Positions 18,345 to 27,042 of a DNA stretch of 64,000 nucleotides are shown here, piece by piece. Position 1 is the first letter of the stretch, and every line of letters begins with the position of its first letter. Origin of the DNA: Clostridium celatum DSM 1785 (GTDB lineage: Bacteria > Bacillota > Clostridia > Clostridiales > Clostridiaceae); assembly GCF_000320405.1 (NCBI RefSeq), contig NZ_KB291617.1, forward strand, positions 1-64,000, read 5' to 3'. The position numbers and the translations under genes are program-made. The notes under the pieces were generated by a model, which did not search any database, had not been told where the DNA came from, and saw only the letters and a list, made by a program, of their open reading frames with translations.

Positions 18345-19358
18345 TTACCCCTCCTTTTGCTTACTTTTAACAAATTGAGTTACTTTATTCATAGCAGTTG
18401 ATATTGATATATATTGAGGACATACATCATCACATCTTCCACATCCTATACACATTTGTGGTCCAAACCTTTCTCCATAATCATACATCTTATGCATGGT
18501 CCTATATCTCATTCTATCGCCATTTCTTACTCTAACATCATGACCTCCAGCCATTAAAGAAAATCCTGGAATTTGACATGATGCACCTACTCTTCTTCTT
18601 TCTCCGCATTTAGTATTATCTTGGCTTACTATATCTTGCATTGTATAGCAAGAGCATGTTGGACAAGAAAGATTGCATCTTCCACAAGCTATACATCTAT
18701 AATCATATTCTCTCCAAAGTTCTGCTTCTGCTACCTCTAATGGATTTAATTTTTCTGGTAATGTTACTGTAACATCATTAGAAGATACAAATTCAATATT
18801 AAAATCTGCTTTCTCTCCAATAAATATATCTTTAAATTCTTCATCTTTTATATCTATATAAACATAACCTTTATCTACCTTAACCCCTAGTGAATAATCT
18901 TCTGTTTTATTTGTTCCAAAACTTACACAAAAACAATTTCTAAAACTCTTTGAACAACCTATTAAAACTATCTTAACCTTATCCCTAAGTCTCTTATAAT
19001 AGTAGTCTGGCTCTTTTCCATTTTTTAAATATACATTATCTATACGATGTAAGCCATGAATATCACATGAACGCATAAATACCAACATTTTTCTTTCATC
19101 TATTGATGGAATTTTATATTCATCTTCATTGTAATAAAATAAAGTTTCTGTAACTGGCATAACTACTTCTTTAGCTGTAAAATGTGACTTACGATCAAAT
19201 TCAATTTCCTTAATACTTTTTACTTCTTCATATCTAATTACATCAGTATCTGAATATTGTCCTGCATAGGGTATAGATACTGGCGCAATTACTTTATATC
19301 TATCACTTATATTTTTTATTATGTCATCAAATTCTTGTACAGTAATTTTAATCTTCAT
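18345..19358 (-). CDS. asrA: Anaerobic sulfite reductase subunit A (iron-sulfur)
   Basis: A 337-residue electron-transfer subunit with two C-terminal 4Fe-4S motifs, CIACGRCNLSCPTCSC and CIGCGRCDDVCPQYIS, separated by the family segment GASCQIPGFSLMAGGHDVR. It mediates electron flow between AsrB and AsrC. It is the first gene of the operon; AGAGAGGTGA precedes its ATG. Expression is expected to need sulfite or anaerobiosis, but no operator could be identified in the 180 bases upstream. Confidence 0.95.
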   Translation of the reverse strand: MKIKITVQEFDDIIKNISDRYKVIAPVSIPYAGQYSDTDVIRYEEVKSIKEIEFDRKSHFTAKEVVMPVTETLFYYNEDEYKIPSIDERKMLVFMRSCDIHGLHRIDNVYLKNGKEPDYYYKRLRDKVKIVLIGCSKSFRNCFCVSFGTNKTEDYSLGVKVDKGYVYIDIKDEEFKDIFIGEKADFNIEFVSSNDVTVTLPEKLNPLEVAEAELWREYDYRCIACGRCNLSCPTCSCYTMQDIVSQDNTKCGERRRVGASCQIPGFSLMAGGHDVRVRNGDRMRYRTMHKMYDYGERFGPQMCIGCGRCDDVCPQYISISTAMNKVTQFVKSKQKEG

Positions 19359-19452
19359 TAATTATCACCTCTCTTTTTTCATGACTTTATCTTTTGTAAA
19401 ATTATTCTTTTATATTCATTTATTCCTTTTACTTATATTTTCTAAATAAAAA

Positions 19453-19500
19453 AGAGTAAATTAAAGTCTTATTTCTAATATTAAAACTCTAACTTACTCT
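19453..19500 (-). terminator. Terminator after the PHP gene
   Basis: 19453-19467 pairs with 19486-19500 (15 bp, two G-U pairs on the minus strand), followed on that strand by TTTTTTATTTAG. It ends the PHP-domain transcript upstream of asrA. Confidence 0.82.
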
Positions 19501-19538
19501 ATCTTCATATAGCTCAAAATATATTATTATTTATAATT

Positions 19539-20219
19539 TTATATCAGTACATTTAAAAATCTTTCTATTTCTTTTTCATCTAGATAAACATCACCTATCA
19601 TTCCATGAATTCTATAATATTCTATATAGTCATGAAAATCAGAACCTGCTGTATAAATTATTCCTCTCTCATTAGCAAAATTAATGAAATATTTAGTATC
19701 CTCTTCTGTATTTTTAAAATACTTTGCTTCTATTCCATCAAAATTTAAGTTAAGTATTTTATATAAATCTCTATTACATAAAAGTACTGGATGTGCTAAA
19801 ACAACTGTTGCACCAAAAAATCTTAATATATCAATGCCTGTTTTAACACATATTTTATTTTTGTAGCCACAAAAATCAATTGCTCCATCGAATATATTTC
19901 TAATATCACTTATCCTTTTATGCTTAACTTTAAAAAGAACTTCCCTTAGCAACTCATTTTTATAACTATCATCCTTAAAATATCCTAATATATGGACTCT
20001 ACACTCATTATACTTAGTCGATAATTCAACTCCTGGAATAACTCTTATTCCCACTTTCATTCCTTCCTCTATAGCCTCATCTACTCCATCTGTATTATTA
20101 TGATCTGTTATAGAAATTATATCTACTTCTCTTTGCTTGGCTAAGTGAACTATTTCACCTGGCGATAATCCACCATCAGAAAAAGTTGAATGTATATGAA
20201 AATCTCCCCTTTTATACAT
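19539..20219 (-). CDS. PHP-domain metal-dependent phosphoesterase
   Basis: A 226-residue PHP-family hydrolase. Metal-ligand motifs appear in order: DFHIHSTFSDG, ITDHNNTDGV, PGVELST, VLAHPVLL and AGSDFHDY. The best-known relatives hydrolyse 3',5'-nucleoside bisphosphates or trim RNA 5' ends (TrpH/RNase AM type), but at 226 residues it is shorter than those (about 280), mainly in the middle insertion. The substrate is unassigned. It is monocistronic between the L20 operon terminator and asrABC. AAGG lies nine bases before the ATG. Confidence 0.85.
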   Translation of the reverse strand: MYKRGDFHIHSTFSDGGLSPGEIVHLAKQREVDIISITDHNNTDGVDEAIEEGMKVGIRVIPGVELSTKYNECRVHILGYFKDDSYKNELLREVLFKVKHKRISDIRNIFDGAIDFCGYKNKICVKTGIDILRFFGATVVLAHPVLLCNRDLYKILNLNFDGIEAKYFKNTEEDTKYFINFANERGIIYTAGSDFHDYIEYYRIHGMIGDVYLDEKEIERFLNVLI

Positions 20220-20247
20220 TTTTTCTTACCTTAAATTTATTATACAC

Positions 20248-20301
20248 TTCAATATATTAATATTTTTATAATATTGTTTATAAAAATATTAATATATTGA
20301 A
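20248..20301. repeat. Perfect 24-bp inverted repeat, nearly pure A/T
   Basis: 20248-20271 is the exact reverse complement of 20278-20301, with a 6-base loop. The arms are almost entirely A and T. It lies between the rplT terminator and the PHP gene, just upstream of the PHP start, and has no T-run placed for termination in either direction. Confidence 0.9.
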
Positions 20302-20309
20302 ATATAAAA

Positions 20310-20333
20310 AAAGCAATCCAAAAGGATTGCTTT
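20310..20333 (-). terminator. Terminator of infC-rpmI-rplT
   Basis: 10-bp perfect stem 20310-20319 / 20324-20333 with an AAAA loop (TTTT on the minus strand), followed there by a seven-T run. It lies just after rplT. Confidence 0.93.
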
Positions 20334-20360
20334 ATGTAAAACAAATTTTTTTGCTTTAAA

Positions 20361-20720
20361 CTATTTGTTTAATTGAGCTTTTGCAGTTTCTACTAAGTTT
20401 GCAAATGCCTTTGGATCGTTGATAGCTATTTCAGATAACATCTTTCTGTTCATGTCGATTCCAGCTAACTTGATTCCGTTCATGAATTTTGAGTATGAAA
20501 GACCATTCATTCTTGTAGCAGCGTTAATTCTTGCTATCCATAATCTTCTGAAATCTCTCTTCTTTAATCTTCTTCCAACGTATGCATTTCTTAAAGCTCT
20601 GATTACAGATTCGTTAGCAGTTCTGAATAATCTGCTCTTCCCACCGTAGTAACCTTTTGCAAGCTTTAAAACTTTTTTATGATTCTTACGAGCATTTACC
20701 GCTCTCTTAACTCTTGCCAT
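20361..20720 (-). CDS. rplT: 50S ribosomal protein L20
   Basis: A 119-residue L20, full length for the family: basic N-terminal tail [31 protein letters not shown], and the globular C-terminal domain ([29 protein letters not shown]). L20 is an early 23S rRNA assembly protein, and in Firmicutes it represses its own operon by binding the leader RNA. It is the last gene of infC-rpmI-rplT, 26 bases after rpmI. Confidence 0.98.
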   Translation of the reverse strand: MARVKRAVNARKNHKKVLKLAKGYYGGKSRLFRTANESVIRALRNAYVGRRLKKRDFRRLWIARINAATRMNGLSYSKFMNGIKLAGIDMNRKMLSEIAINDPKAFANLVETAKAQLNK

Positions 20721-20746
20721 TTTGTATTCCTCCTAAGTCCTCTATA

Positions 20747-20944
20747 TTATAGGTATGGTAATAATTTCTTCATTGCTTTTTCTTGAGTAGTTGAAACGTA
20801 AGCAGCTTTTCTTAAGTTTCTCTTTCTCTTAGCACTTTTCTTTGTTAAGATATGGCTCTTGAAAGCTTTAGCTCTCTTTAACTTTCCAGTACCAGTCTTT
20901 TTAAATCTTTTAGCTGCACCTCTGTGCGTTTTCATTTTTGGCAT
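20747..20944 (-). CDS. rpmI: 50S ribosomal protein L35
   Basis: A 65-residue L35 with the conserved start [20 protein letters not shown] and the basic centre [16 protein letters not shown]. It is a large-subunit structural protein. It lies between infC (20 bases) and rplT in the universally conserved order. Confidence 0.98.
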   Translation of the reverse strand: MPKMKTHRGAAKRFKKTGTGKLKRAKAFKSHILTKKSAKRKRNLRKAAYVSTTQEKAMKKLLPYL

Positions 20945-20964
20945 GATAATATTCTCCTCTCTGG

Positions 20965-21474
20965 TTATGCTTTTTTAGGGGCTAATACCATTGTCATGTT
21001 TCTTCCTTCTTGTTTTGCTGGCTTTTCAACCATGCAAACATCCTCAAGCTTTGAAACAAAGTTTTCTAAGATTTTTAATCCTAGATGACCTAATGTTGCT
21101 TCTCTACCTTTGAATCTAACAGTGACTTTTACTTTATCCCCATCTAATAAGAACTTTCTAGCATTCTTAGCTTTAATTGCAATGTCATTTTCTTCAATAG
21201 TTAAACTACATCTGATTTCTTTAATGACAGTAACTTTTTGCTTTTTCTTAGCTTCTTTTTCCTTTTTAGATTGCTCGTAAATGTATTTGCCTAAATCCAT
21301 TATTTTACATACTGGTGGCACCGCAGTTGGAGAAATCATTACTAAATCTAATTCCTTCTCTTCTGCTATTTGTAGAGCTTCATTTCTAGAGATTACTCCT
21401 AATTGACTACCATCTGCGTCAATTACTCTTAATTCTCTTTCTCTAATACTTTCATTACAAGTAAAGTTTTTACT
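20965..21474 (-). CDS. infC: Translation initiation factor IF-3
   Basis: IF-3 of about 169 residues, with the N-terminal domain ([39 protein letters not shown]), the lysine-rich linker and the C-terminal domain ([14 protein letters not shown]). It prevents subunit association and polices start-codon choice. No well-placed ATG exists. GGAGGTGA at 21483-21490 is eight bases (from GGAGG) before an ATC at 21474, which starts the family-like N terminus. The GTG at 21486 overlaps that Shine-Dalgarno site and so is unlikely. A non-canonical start fits the known autoregulation of infC. Confidence 0.93.
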   Translation of the reverse strand, partial: SKNFTCNESIRERELRVIDADGSQLGVISRNEALQIAEEKELDLVMISPTAVPPVCKIMDLGKYIYEQSKKEKEAKKKQKVTVIKEIRCSLTIEENDIAIKAKNARKFLLDGDKVKVTVRFKGREATLGHLGLKILENFVSKLEDVCMVEKPAKQEGRNMTMVLAPKKA

Positions 21475-21489
21475 GATAACATTCACCTC

Positions 21490-21655
21490 CGATAAAATCT
21501 ATCAAGAAAAATATATAAATAAAAGGGCAGCAAATTATGCCGCCCTCGTATTATTAAAAAAATCTAGACATACTTCTAGATAAAATTTCAATAAGTTCAT
21601 TACCTTACTAAGCTTAGCCGTAAGGCGAGAAACGGCTGTTTCTTCTTGACAAAGA
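21490..21655 (-). ncRNA. L20 leader (autoregulatory 5' leader of infC-rpmI-rplT)
   Basis: The transcript from the promoter at 21658-21686 has a leader of about 165 bases before infC. It contains hairpins around AGCCG/CGGCT (about 21611-21650) and TCTAGA arms (about 21561-21582), then an intrinsic terminator at 21525-21545 (GGGCGGCA / TGCTGCCC with one G-U pair on the minus strand, then TTTTATTT). Firmicute infC-rpmI-rplT operons have a leader in which L20 binding favours termination; position and terminator match, though the full covariance fold was not modelled. Confidence 0.82.
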
Positions 21656-21657
21656 TT

Positions 21658-21686
21658 ATTATAGCATCGTATCAACATATTGTCAA
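21658..21686 (-). promoter_or_regulatory. Consensus sigma-A promoter of infC-rpmI-rplT
   Basis: On the minus strand TTGACA (21681-21686) and TATAAT (21658-21663) are both perfect and separated by exactly 17 bases. It is one of the strongest promoters in the window, as expected for ribosomal genes. Confidence 0.93.
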
Positions 21687-21704
21687 ACACTTTAATATTA
21701 GTAT

Positions 21705-22682
21705 TTATTCACAAATACTAATTTCTCTTTTAACGCTACCTTTAATCATATAACACTTATCTAATATTTTAAAACCTGCTTTAATTATTAAATCATCCAT
21801 ATCTTCACAAGTAATTATAATTAATCTTTTGGATATGGCTCTTGCTTTATTAATTATATCAACTTGCTCTTTTAAAGTCACTGGAGAAAATAAACCATAA
21901 GGAATATCTATTATGGCAACATCGAAGATATTTTTTATATTATGCATATCTCCACTAGTTATTATATCCCTATTATACCCAAAATACTCAATATTATTTC
22001 TAGCATTACAAGCTATAGGTTTACTTATTTCATATCCTTTAATATCCACTCCCAGATCAAGTGCTTCTATAACAACAGTTCCAACACCACAACATGGATC
22101 AACAACTTTAAGCTTTCTTTTATTATCTCCAACTGCAATATTAACTAAAGCTCTAGCCATTCTTAACGTAACTGCATTAGAATAAGAATGTGGCTTATCA
22201 TTATGCTTTTGCCACCTAAAATCATTCTTTACAAATTCTCCAAATATCCATTTATCTTTTACCTTAGTTATAGCTAAATTAATCTTTGGATTATGTATAT
22301 CTGGAAATCCTGTTATAACAAACCCTATTTCTCGCACTGCCTTAAGACGCTCTTCATAAGATACATCATTATCTTCACTCTTTACATAATTAACTTTAAA
22401 ATCATCATAGGATATTTTATTTTCTTTGATATTATTAATTATTTTCTCTAATGTATCTTCTATGTATATTATACGAATCTTGGATTTTATAAACGGACTT
22501 CTAGATGGATTAAAATCCTTACTTGAGAATAAATATTTTTCATTAGGAACTACTCCAAAGATACTCTTCATTTCCATATTGCATAATTCATTTTCCATAT
22601 CCGAACAATTTATAAAATAAAAATATTTTCCTAGGGGATTTTCATAATCACTAATTATTTTTTTATTATTAATTTTAAACAC
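21705..22682 (-). CDS. Trm11/TrmG10-like nucleic acid methyltransferase
   Basis: About 325 residues. The C-terminal half is a class I methyltransferase with VVDPCCGVGTVVIEALDLG (SAM loop), an acidic second strand (KGYEISK) and the catalytic motif IDIPYG, a variant of the D/N-PP-Y motif of enzymes that methylate exocyclic amino groups such as guanine N2. The N-terminal half resembles a diverged THUMP-type RNA-binding region. The likely target is tRNA, which is inference. The start is uncertain: a GTG at 22682 lies inside the only Shine-Dalgarno-like run (AAGGGGGTG), so initiation may occur a few codons later. Confidence 0.78.
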   Translation of the reverse strand: MFKINNKKIISDYENPLGKYFYFINCSDMENELCNMEMKSIFGVVPNEKYLFSSKDFNPSRSPFIKSKIRIIYIEDTLEKIINNIKENKISYDDFKVNYVKSEDNDVSYEERLKAVREIGFVITGFPDIHNPKINLAITKVKDKWIFGEFVKNDFRWQKHNDKPHSYSNAVTLRMARALVNIAVGDNKRKLKVVDPCCGVGTVVIEALDLGVDIKGYEISKPIACNARNNIEYFGYNRDIITSGDMHNIKNIFDVAIIDIPYGLFSPVTLKEQVDIINKARAISKRLIIITCEDMDDLIIKAGFKILDKCYMIKGSVKREISICE

Positions 22683-22749
22683 CCCCTTATAATAATATTA
22701 TTCTTATAAATTTAATTAGCAATATAAGTTCTTAATGCAAGTTATATCA

Positions 22750-23994
22750 TTATTTTTCAGCTCTAGCTGATAAACAATACTCTTCAATTGAATCTGCAAC
22801 TACCTTTGCATATGCCACTGCATGAACCACAGTATTCGCACCTGTTACAACATCTCCAGAAGCAAATACACCTTTTCTTGTTGTATGCCCTTTTTCATCA
22901 GTAAGTAATAATCCCCATTTGTTAGTTTCAAGTCCTGTAGTATTTGCTACTATATTCTTTCTTGGTGACTGACTTACTGCAATAATTATTGAGTCACATT
23001 CAAACACACCCTCAGTTCCCTCTAAAGTAACTGTATTAACTCTTCCATCTTCAGTGATCTCATTTTTAGTTTCAATATATTTAACACCATCTTCTGTTAA
23101 CTCTATTGGTGCTTTAAATAATTCAAACTTAATTCCATCTTCTTTTGCTTCTTCTAATTCAAACTTTGTGCAAGGCATATTTTCAAATCCTTTTCTATAA
23201 AGTATATAAACTTCCTCTGCACCATTTCTTTTAGCAACTCTTGCTGCATCCATTGCAACATTTCCAGCGCCTATTACAGCAACTTTTTTGCCTAATTTAT
23301 AAACATTTGGTGATTTTAAGTAGTCGATGGCATAATGTACATTTCCTAAAGATTCTCCTTTAATATTTAAAGTCTTAGGATTCCATACACCTGTACCGAT
23401 AAATACAGCCTTATACCCATCAAAGAATAATTTATCTAATGTGATAACAGGTCCAATTAAAGTATTTGGTCTTATTTTAACACCTAACCCTATTAATATT
23501 TCTTCATATCTATCTATAATTGAATTCGGTAGTCTATATTCTGGAATACCATATCTAAGAACTCCACCAATCTTTTCATGGGCATCAAAAAGAGTAACCT
23601 TATATCCTCTTCTTGCTAAGATAATAGATAGAGTTATTCCTGCTGGACCAGCTCCAATTATAGCAATACTTTCATCTTTCTTTTCTATATCTTCGAATTT
23701 TAAGTTATATAAATATTCATTAGAAATATATTCCTCAATTTCACAAAAACTAACTGGCTCACTTTTTATTCCTCTTATACAATTTCCCTTACATTGATCT
23801 TCATGAGGACAAACTATAGCACATACTGATGATAACGGATTATTATCAAATAAAACTTTTCCTGCTTCCATTATTTTATTTTCTTTAAACATTTGTATGA
23901 CTTCTGGAATTTCAGTACTTATAGGACAATTATTTTTACATCTTGGATTTTTACATAATAAACATCTATCTGCTTCTAATAATAATTTTTTCAT
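22750..23994 (-). CDS. GltD/PreT-like NAD(P)H:FAD oxidoreductase with N-terminal Fe-S domain
   Basis: A 414-residue protein of the glutamate synthase small-subunit superfamily. The N-terminal cysteine-rich helical domain (CLLCKNPRCKNNCP, CAIVCPHEDQCKGNC) binds two 4Fe-4S clusters. Next come an FAD motif (IAIIGAGPAGITLSI), an NADPH motif (VAVIGAGNVAMDAARVAKR) and the closing ASGDVVTGANTVVHAVA. Such subunits feed electrons to a separate catalytic partner: GltB, PreA or others. No GltB is adjacent. A PreA-like protein is encoded at 40858-41946 and could be a partner, which is inference. GAGGTG precedes the ATG. Confidence 0.85.
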   Translation of the reverse strand: MKKLLLEADRCLLCKNPRCKNNCPISTEIPEVIQMFKENKIMEAGKVLFDNNPLSSVCAIVCPHEDQCKGNCIRGIKSEPVSFCEIEEYISNEYLYNLKFEDIEKKDESIAIIGAGPAGITLSIILARRGYKVTLFDAHEKIGGVLRYGIPEYRLPNSIIDRYEEILIGLGVKIRPNTLIGPVITLDKLFFDGYKAVFIGTGVWNPKTLNIKGESLGNVHYAIDYLKSPNVYKLGKKVAVIGAGNVAMDAARVAKRNGAEEVYILYRKGFENMPCTKFELEEAKEDGIKFELFKAPIELTEDGVKYIETKNEITEDGRVNTVTLEGTEGVFECDSIIIAVSQSPRKNIVANTTGLETNKWGLLLTDEKGHTTRKGVFASGDVVTGANTVVHAVAYAKVVADSIEEYCLSARAEK

Positions 23995-24016
23995 CTGTAC
24001 ACCTCAAAATAAATAA

Positions 24017-24589
24017 TTATTTAAATATTTCTAAAACATAGTTCTTAAAGTCTTCAAAAGTTCCTTTTTCACTTGTTGTCCCCTTATTAATCTTCTTATT
24101 TGTAAAATTAAATTCAACTTTTCCATAACTAAACATTGGGCTTAATATCATAATACAATCTTCATTTATACTAAAAATAGCCTTATTTATCATAGCAATT
24201 TTACATAATTCTAATAATGATACTTCATCAGCTAATTCTTTTTGGCTAATTTTATTTATTATAAAATTAAACAGCTTAAACCCACCATCTAAAGATATCA
24301 TACTATCATTTTCAATATAAAAAACTTTATCTGTATTATAAAAGTATTTCATTTTTCCAAAGGATATAGTTCTAAACTCCTTATTAATCTCTAATCCACT
24401 TAAACAATATGCTTTTATGTTTTCTTCTACACTTTCCCAAGAATCACTCTTTGCACCAGCATTATTCTTTACCTCTTGTTTAAACTTAATAAAAGAATTT
24501 TCTATATCTTTATCATTATATATTACAGTTTCATTAATATATACATTAAACTCTCCATTTTCATATGTTAGCATTATTTTATTACTCAT
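24017..24589 (-). CDS. Hypothetical protein, 190 residues
   Basis: No family recognised. The protein has no signal peptide, membrane helix or cysteine pattern. The N-terminal third is beta-rich (IMLTYENGEFNVYINETVIY), a mixed middle follows, and it ends in FNFTNKKINKG and an amphipathic helix. It is probably a soluble cytoplasmic protein. The coding region is intact, with AAGGAGG before the ATG, and lies 22 bases after the oxidoreductase stop in reading direction of the cluster, so it precedes that gene in the same transcript. Confidence 0.7.
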   Translation of the reverse strand: MSNKIMLTYENGEFNVYINETVIYNDKDIENSFIKFKQEVKNNAGAKSDSWESVEENIKAYCLSGLEINKEFRTISFGKMKYFYNTDKVFYIENDSMISLDGGFKLFNFIINKISQKELADEVSLLELCKIAMINKAIFSINEDCIMILSPMFSYGKVEFNFTNKKINKGTTSEKGTFEDFKNYVLEIFK

Positions 24590-24666
24590 AATAGCCTCCT
24601 TTTTATAATAATAAATATTATAACATATTAATTATTAATATAATTCAAATTTACGTATAAAAAATA

Positions 24667-24712
24667 GTGTGTAATTATATTAAATATTAGCAATTTAATC
24701 TTAATTACACAC
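24667..24712 (-). terminator. Terminator of ackA
   Basis: Outer stem 24667-24677 / 24702-24712 (11 bp) and inner stem 24679-24685 / 24693-24699. On the minus strand it is followed by TATTTTTTATA. Confidence 0.88.
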
Positions 24713-24724
24713 CTTAATATATTT

Positions 24725-25918
24725 TTATTTTACTAATTTAGCTGTATCTCTTGCAATCATTAACTCTTCATTAGTTGGTATCACATACACCTTAACTTTT
24801 GAATCTTCATTGGATATTTCTTGTATTTCTCCTCTAATACTGTTCTTTTCATCATTTATAGTAAATCCAAAGAATTCTAATCCTTTTAATATTTCTTTTC
24901 TTGTTATCGATGAATTTTCTCCAATTCCAGCTGTAAATACTATAGCATCTACTCCCCCCATTGCTCCTGCATAAGCAGCAATTTGAGTTCTTACTTTATA
25001 GTAGAATATTTCTAAAGCAAGTGTAGCTCTCTTATTTCCTTCTTCACTTGCAGCTAAAACATCTCTAAAGTCTGATGACACTCCTGAAATACCCAAAACT
25101 CCAGATTTCTTATTTAATAATTCATCCACTTGCTCAATTGTATAACCATGTTGTTCAACTAAAAAACTAATAACTGAAGGGTCAATACTTCCTGATCTAG
25201 TTCCCATCATAACCCCTGCAAGTGGTGTGAATCCCATAGATGTATCTACAGATTTACCATTTTTAACAGCGGCTAATGAACATCCATTACCTAAGTGACA
25301 AGTAATTATCTTTAAATCTTTAATATCTTTATTCATTACTTCTGCAAGTTTATAAGATACATATTTATGTGAAGTTCCATGGAAACCATACTTTCTCACT
25401 CCATACTTTTCATATAATTCATATGGTAATGGACAAATATACGCATGCTTAGGCATTGTTTGATGGAATGCTGTATCAAATACTGCAACCATAGGAGTGT
25501 TTGGCATTAGTTCCATACAAGCTTCTATTCCAATAACATTTGGCGGATTATGAAGAGGCGCAAGAACTATACAATCTTTAATTGATTGTAATACATTTTC
25601 ATCTATTAATATTGAATCTGAATACTTTTCTCCTCCATGAACAACTCTATGTCCAACAGCTGAAATTTCATCCATCGACTTAATAACACCATGGTTTGGA
25701 TCAACTAATGCATCTAAAACTAATTTTATTGCATCCTTATGATTCTTTATATCTTCATTTATAACGTACTTTTCTTTACCCTCAACTTTTTGAGTCAATA
25801 AAGATCCTTCTATTCCTATTCTTTCAACTAATCCTTGAACTAAGCTTTTTTCAGTGCTCATATCTATTAATTGATATTTTAAAGATGAGCTACCACAGTT
25901 AATTACTAAAGTCTTCAA
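24725..25918 (-). CDS. ackA: Acetate kinase
   Basis: A 397-residue acetate kinase, the ATP-yielding last step of acetate fermentation (acetyl phosphate + ADP to acetate + ATP). Motifs [57 protein letters not shown] and [16 protein letters not shown] are all intact. The start is TTG at 25918 with GAGGAG about 11 bases upstream. Unusually, phosphotransacetylase is not adjacent: the upstream neighbour is the DUF6734-like gene on a separate transcript. Confidence 0.97.
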   Translation of the reverse strand: MKTLVINCGSSSLKYQLIDMSTEKSLVQGLVERIGIEGSLLTQKVEGKEKYVINEDIKNHKDAIKLVLDALVDPNHGVIKSMDEISAVGHRVVHGGEKYSDSILIDENVLQSIKDCIVLAPLHNPPNVIGIEACMELMPNTPMVAVFDTAFHQTMPKHAYICPLPYELYEKYGVRKYGFHGTSHKYVSYKLAEVMNKDIKDLKIITCHLGNGCSLAAVKNGKSVDTSMGFTPLAGVMMGTRSGSIDPSVISFLVEQHGYTIEQVDELLNKKSGVLGISGVSSDFRDVLAASEEGNKRATLALEIFYYKVRTQIAAYAGAMGGVDAIVFTAGIGENSSITRKEILKGLEFFGFTINDEKNSIRGEIQEISNEDSKVKVYVIPTNEELMIARDTAKLVK

Positions 25919-26045
25919 AATTTCTCAACTCCTCTTAATATTTATTATATATTTATATAATATCACTATTTTTCTAAAATACCTTAAAAGATTCATTATT
26001 CTATTTTATCTGAAAACTCTATAAATTATATAAATTTATAAATAA

Positions 26046-26108
26046 AAAACTTATATAAAATCTCTTTAAATTTAGTATCCATTTTTAAAGTAATCTTATA
26101 CAAGTTTT
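26046..26108 (-). terminator. Probable terminator of the peptide/DUF6734-like operon
   Basis: 13-bp arms 26046-26058 and 26096-26108 pair with one G-U on the minus strand, leaving a 37-base loop, and are followed there by TTTTTATTTAT. The long loop lowers confidence. Confidence 0.55.
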
Positions 26109-26121
26109 ACTATTTAATATT

Positions 26122-27012
26122 TTAACTTTTATTTAACTTTAAATATTTAATTTCATTATAATAAGGTTGTAGTTCTTTTATATTAGCTAGAATTCCTTCA
26201 TATTCTGGGTAATCATTAATTATTCTTTTTATGCATCTAATACAAAAATCTTTTCTTTTAATATAATTCCTCTTCATAGAATCCTTATATCCCCAAGTAT
26301 GAGTAAAGATTTTTTGCTTATTTCCAAACAAATCCTCTAAACTCATTATTTCTTTAATTGGTATATCCATTTTATTTGCACACATAGATAATAATCTTTG
26401 CTCTGCGAAAACCATATTAACTATTCTATCTTTTCCACCAATTAAATTTTCCATAAAATCTATTGCACATTTTGTATAATACTCTTTAAATTTTTCATCT
26501 GCTATATATGTAAATGCAGTATTACTAGGTAGTACACTCCAATCCCAATCTTTATCAAATATATAGCCATCTTTCATCTCAAAAAAATATTTATCAGGAT
26601 ACACTTCATTAGTGATTTTCTCTTTATGAATTGTACATATCTTCTGATTTTTTAAAATTTCTTCAATAGACTCCCATACAATAAAATCTGTATCTATCAT
26701 AACGCAAGGTTCTTTTTGCGTTTTTAATGCATATATTTTCCCAGCAGCCCAAAACAAACTCCTATCAATATCATCTTTTATATTATTTAAGGATAAATCA
26801 ATACCTAAATCCCATATTGAATCAATACCTAGGTTTTTATAGTATTCAGCTCCTACTTCATCAGTAATCATCCTTATAGCACCATTTTTTTCTCTCCATT
26901 TTAATGCTGAAATAATAGGAGTTAAAATTTCAAAATCTTCAATATAATATTCATTATGTGAATTCAATTCAAAAAATGGTGCTGTCCAATTAGAGTGAAA
27001 TGCTTCTATCAT
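26122..27012 (-). CDS. DUF6734-like protein, putative GT-A-fold glycosyltransferase
   Basis: A 296-residue soluble protein that reads like the DUF6734 group: MIEAFHSNWTAPF at the N terminus, then EPCVMIDTDFIVWE with Asp107 and Asp109 as a possible metal/nucleotide-sugar DxD motif after a predicted strand, followed by PSNTAFTYIAD and FAEQRLLSMCAN. These elements recall GT-A glycosyltransferases, but no activity is established, so this is inference. It follows a 61-residue glycine-tailed peptide gene by 30 bases in the same operon, which suggests the peptide as its substrate. GGAAGG lies nine bases before the ATG. Confidence 0.6.
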   Translation of the reverse strand: MIEAFHSNWTAPFFELNSHNEYYIEDFEILTPIISALKWREKNGAIRMITDEVGAEYYKNLGIDSIWDLGIDLSLNNIKDDIDRSLFWAAGKIYALKTQKEPCVMIDTDFIVWESIEEILKNQKICTIHKEKITNEVYPDKYFFEMKDGYIFDKDWDWSVLPSNTAFTYIADEKFKEYYTKCAIDFMENLIGGKDRIVNMVFAEQRLLSMCANKMDIPIKEIMSLEDLFGNKQKIFTHTWGYKDSMKRNYIKRKDFCIRCIKRIINDYPEYEGILANIKELQPYYNEIKYLKLNKS

Positions 27013-27042
27013 TATATTTTTCCTTCCCTAGATAAATACTTT

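Noticed and set aside
19684-19866. Open frames on the strand opposite known genes (here and at many other places)
   Set aside because: They mirror real genes, lack ribosome sites and have no protein-like composition.
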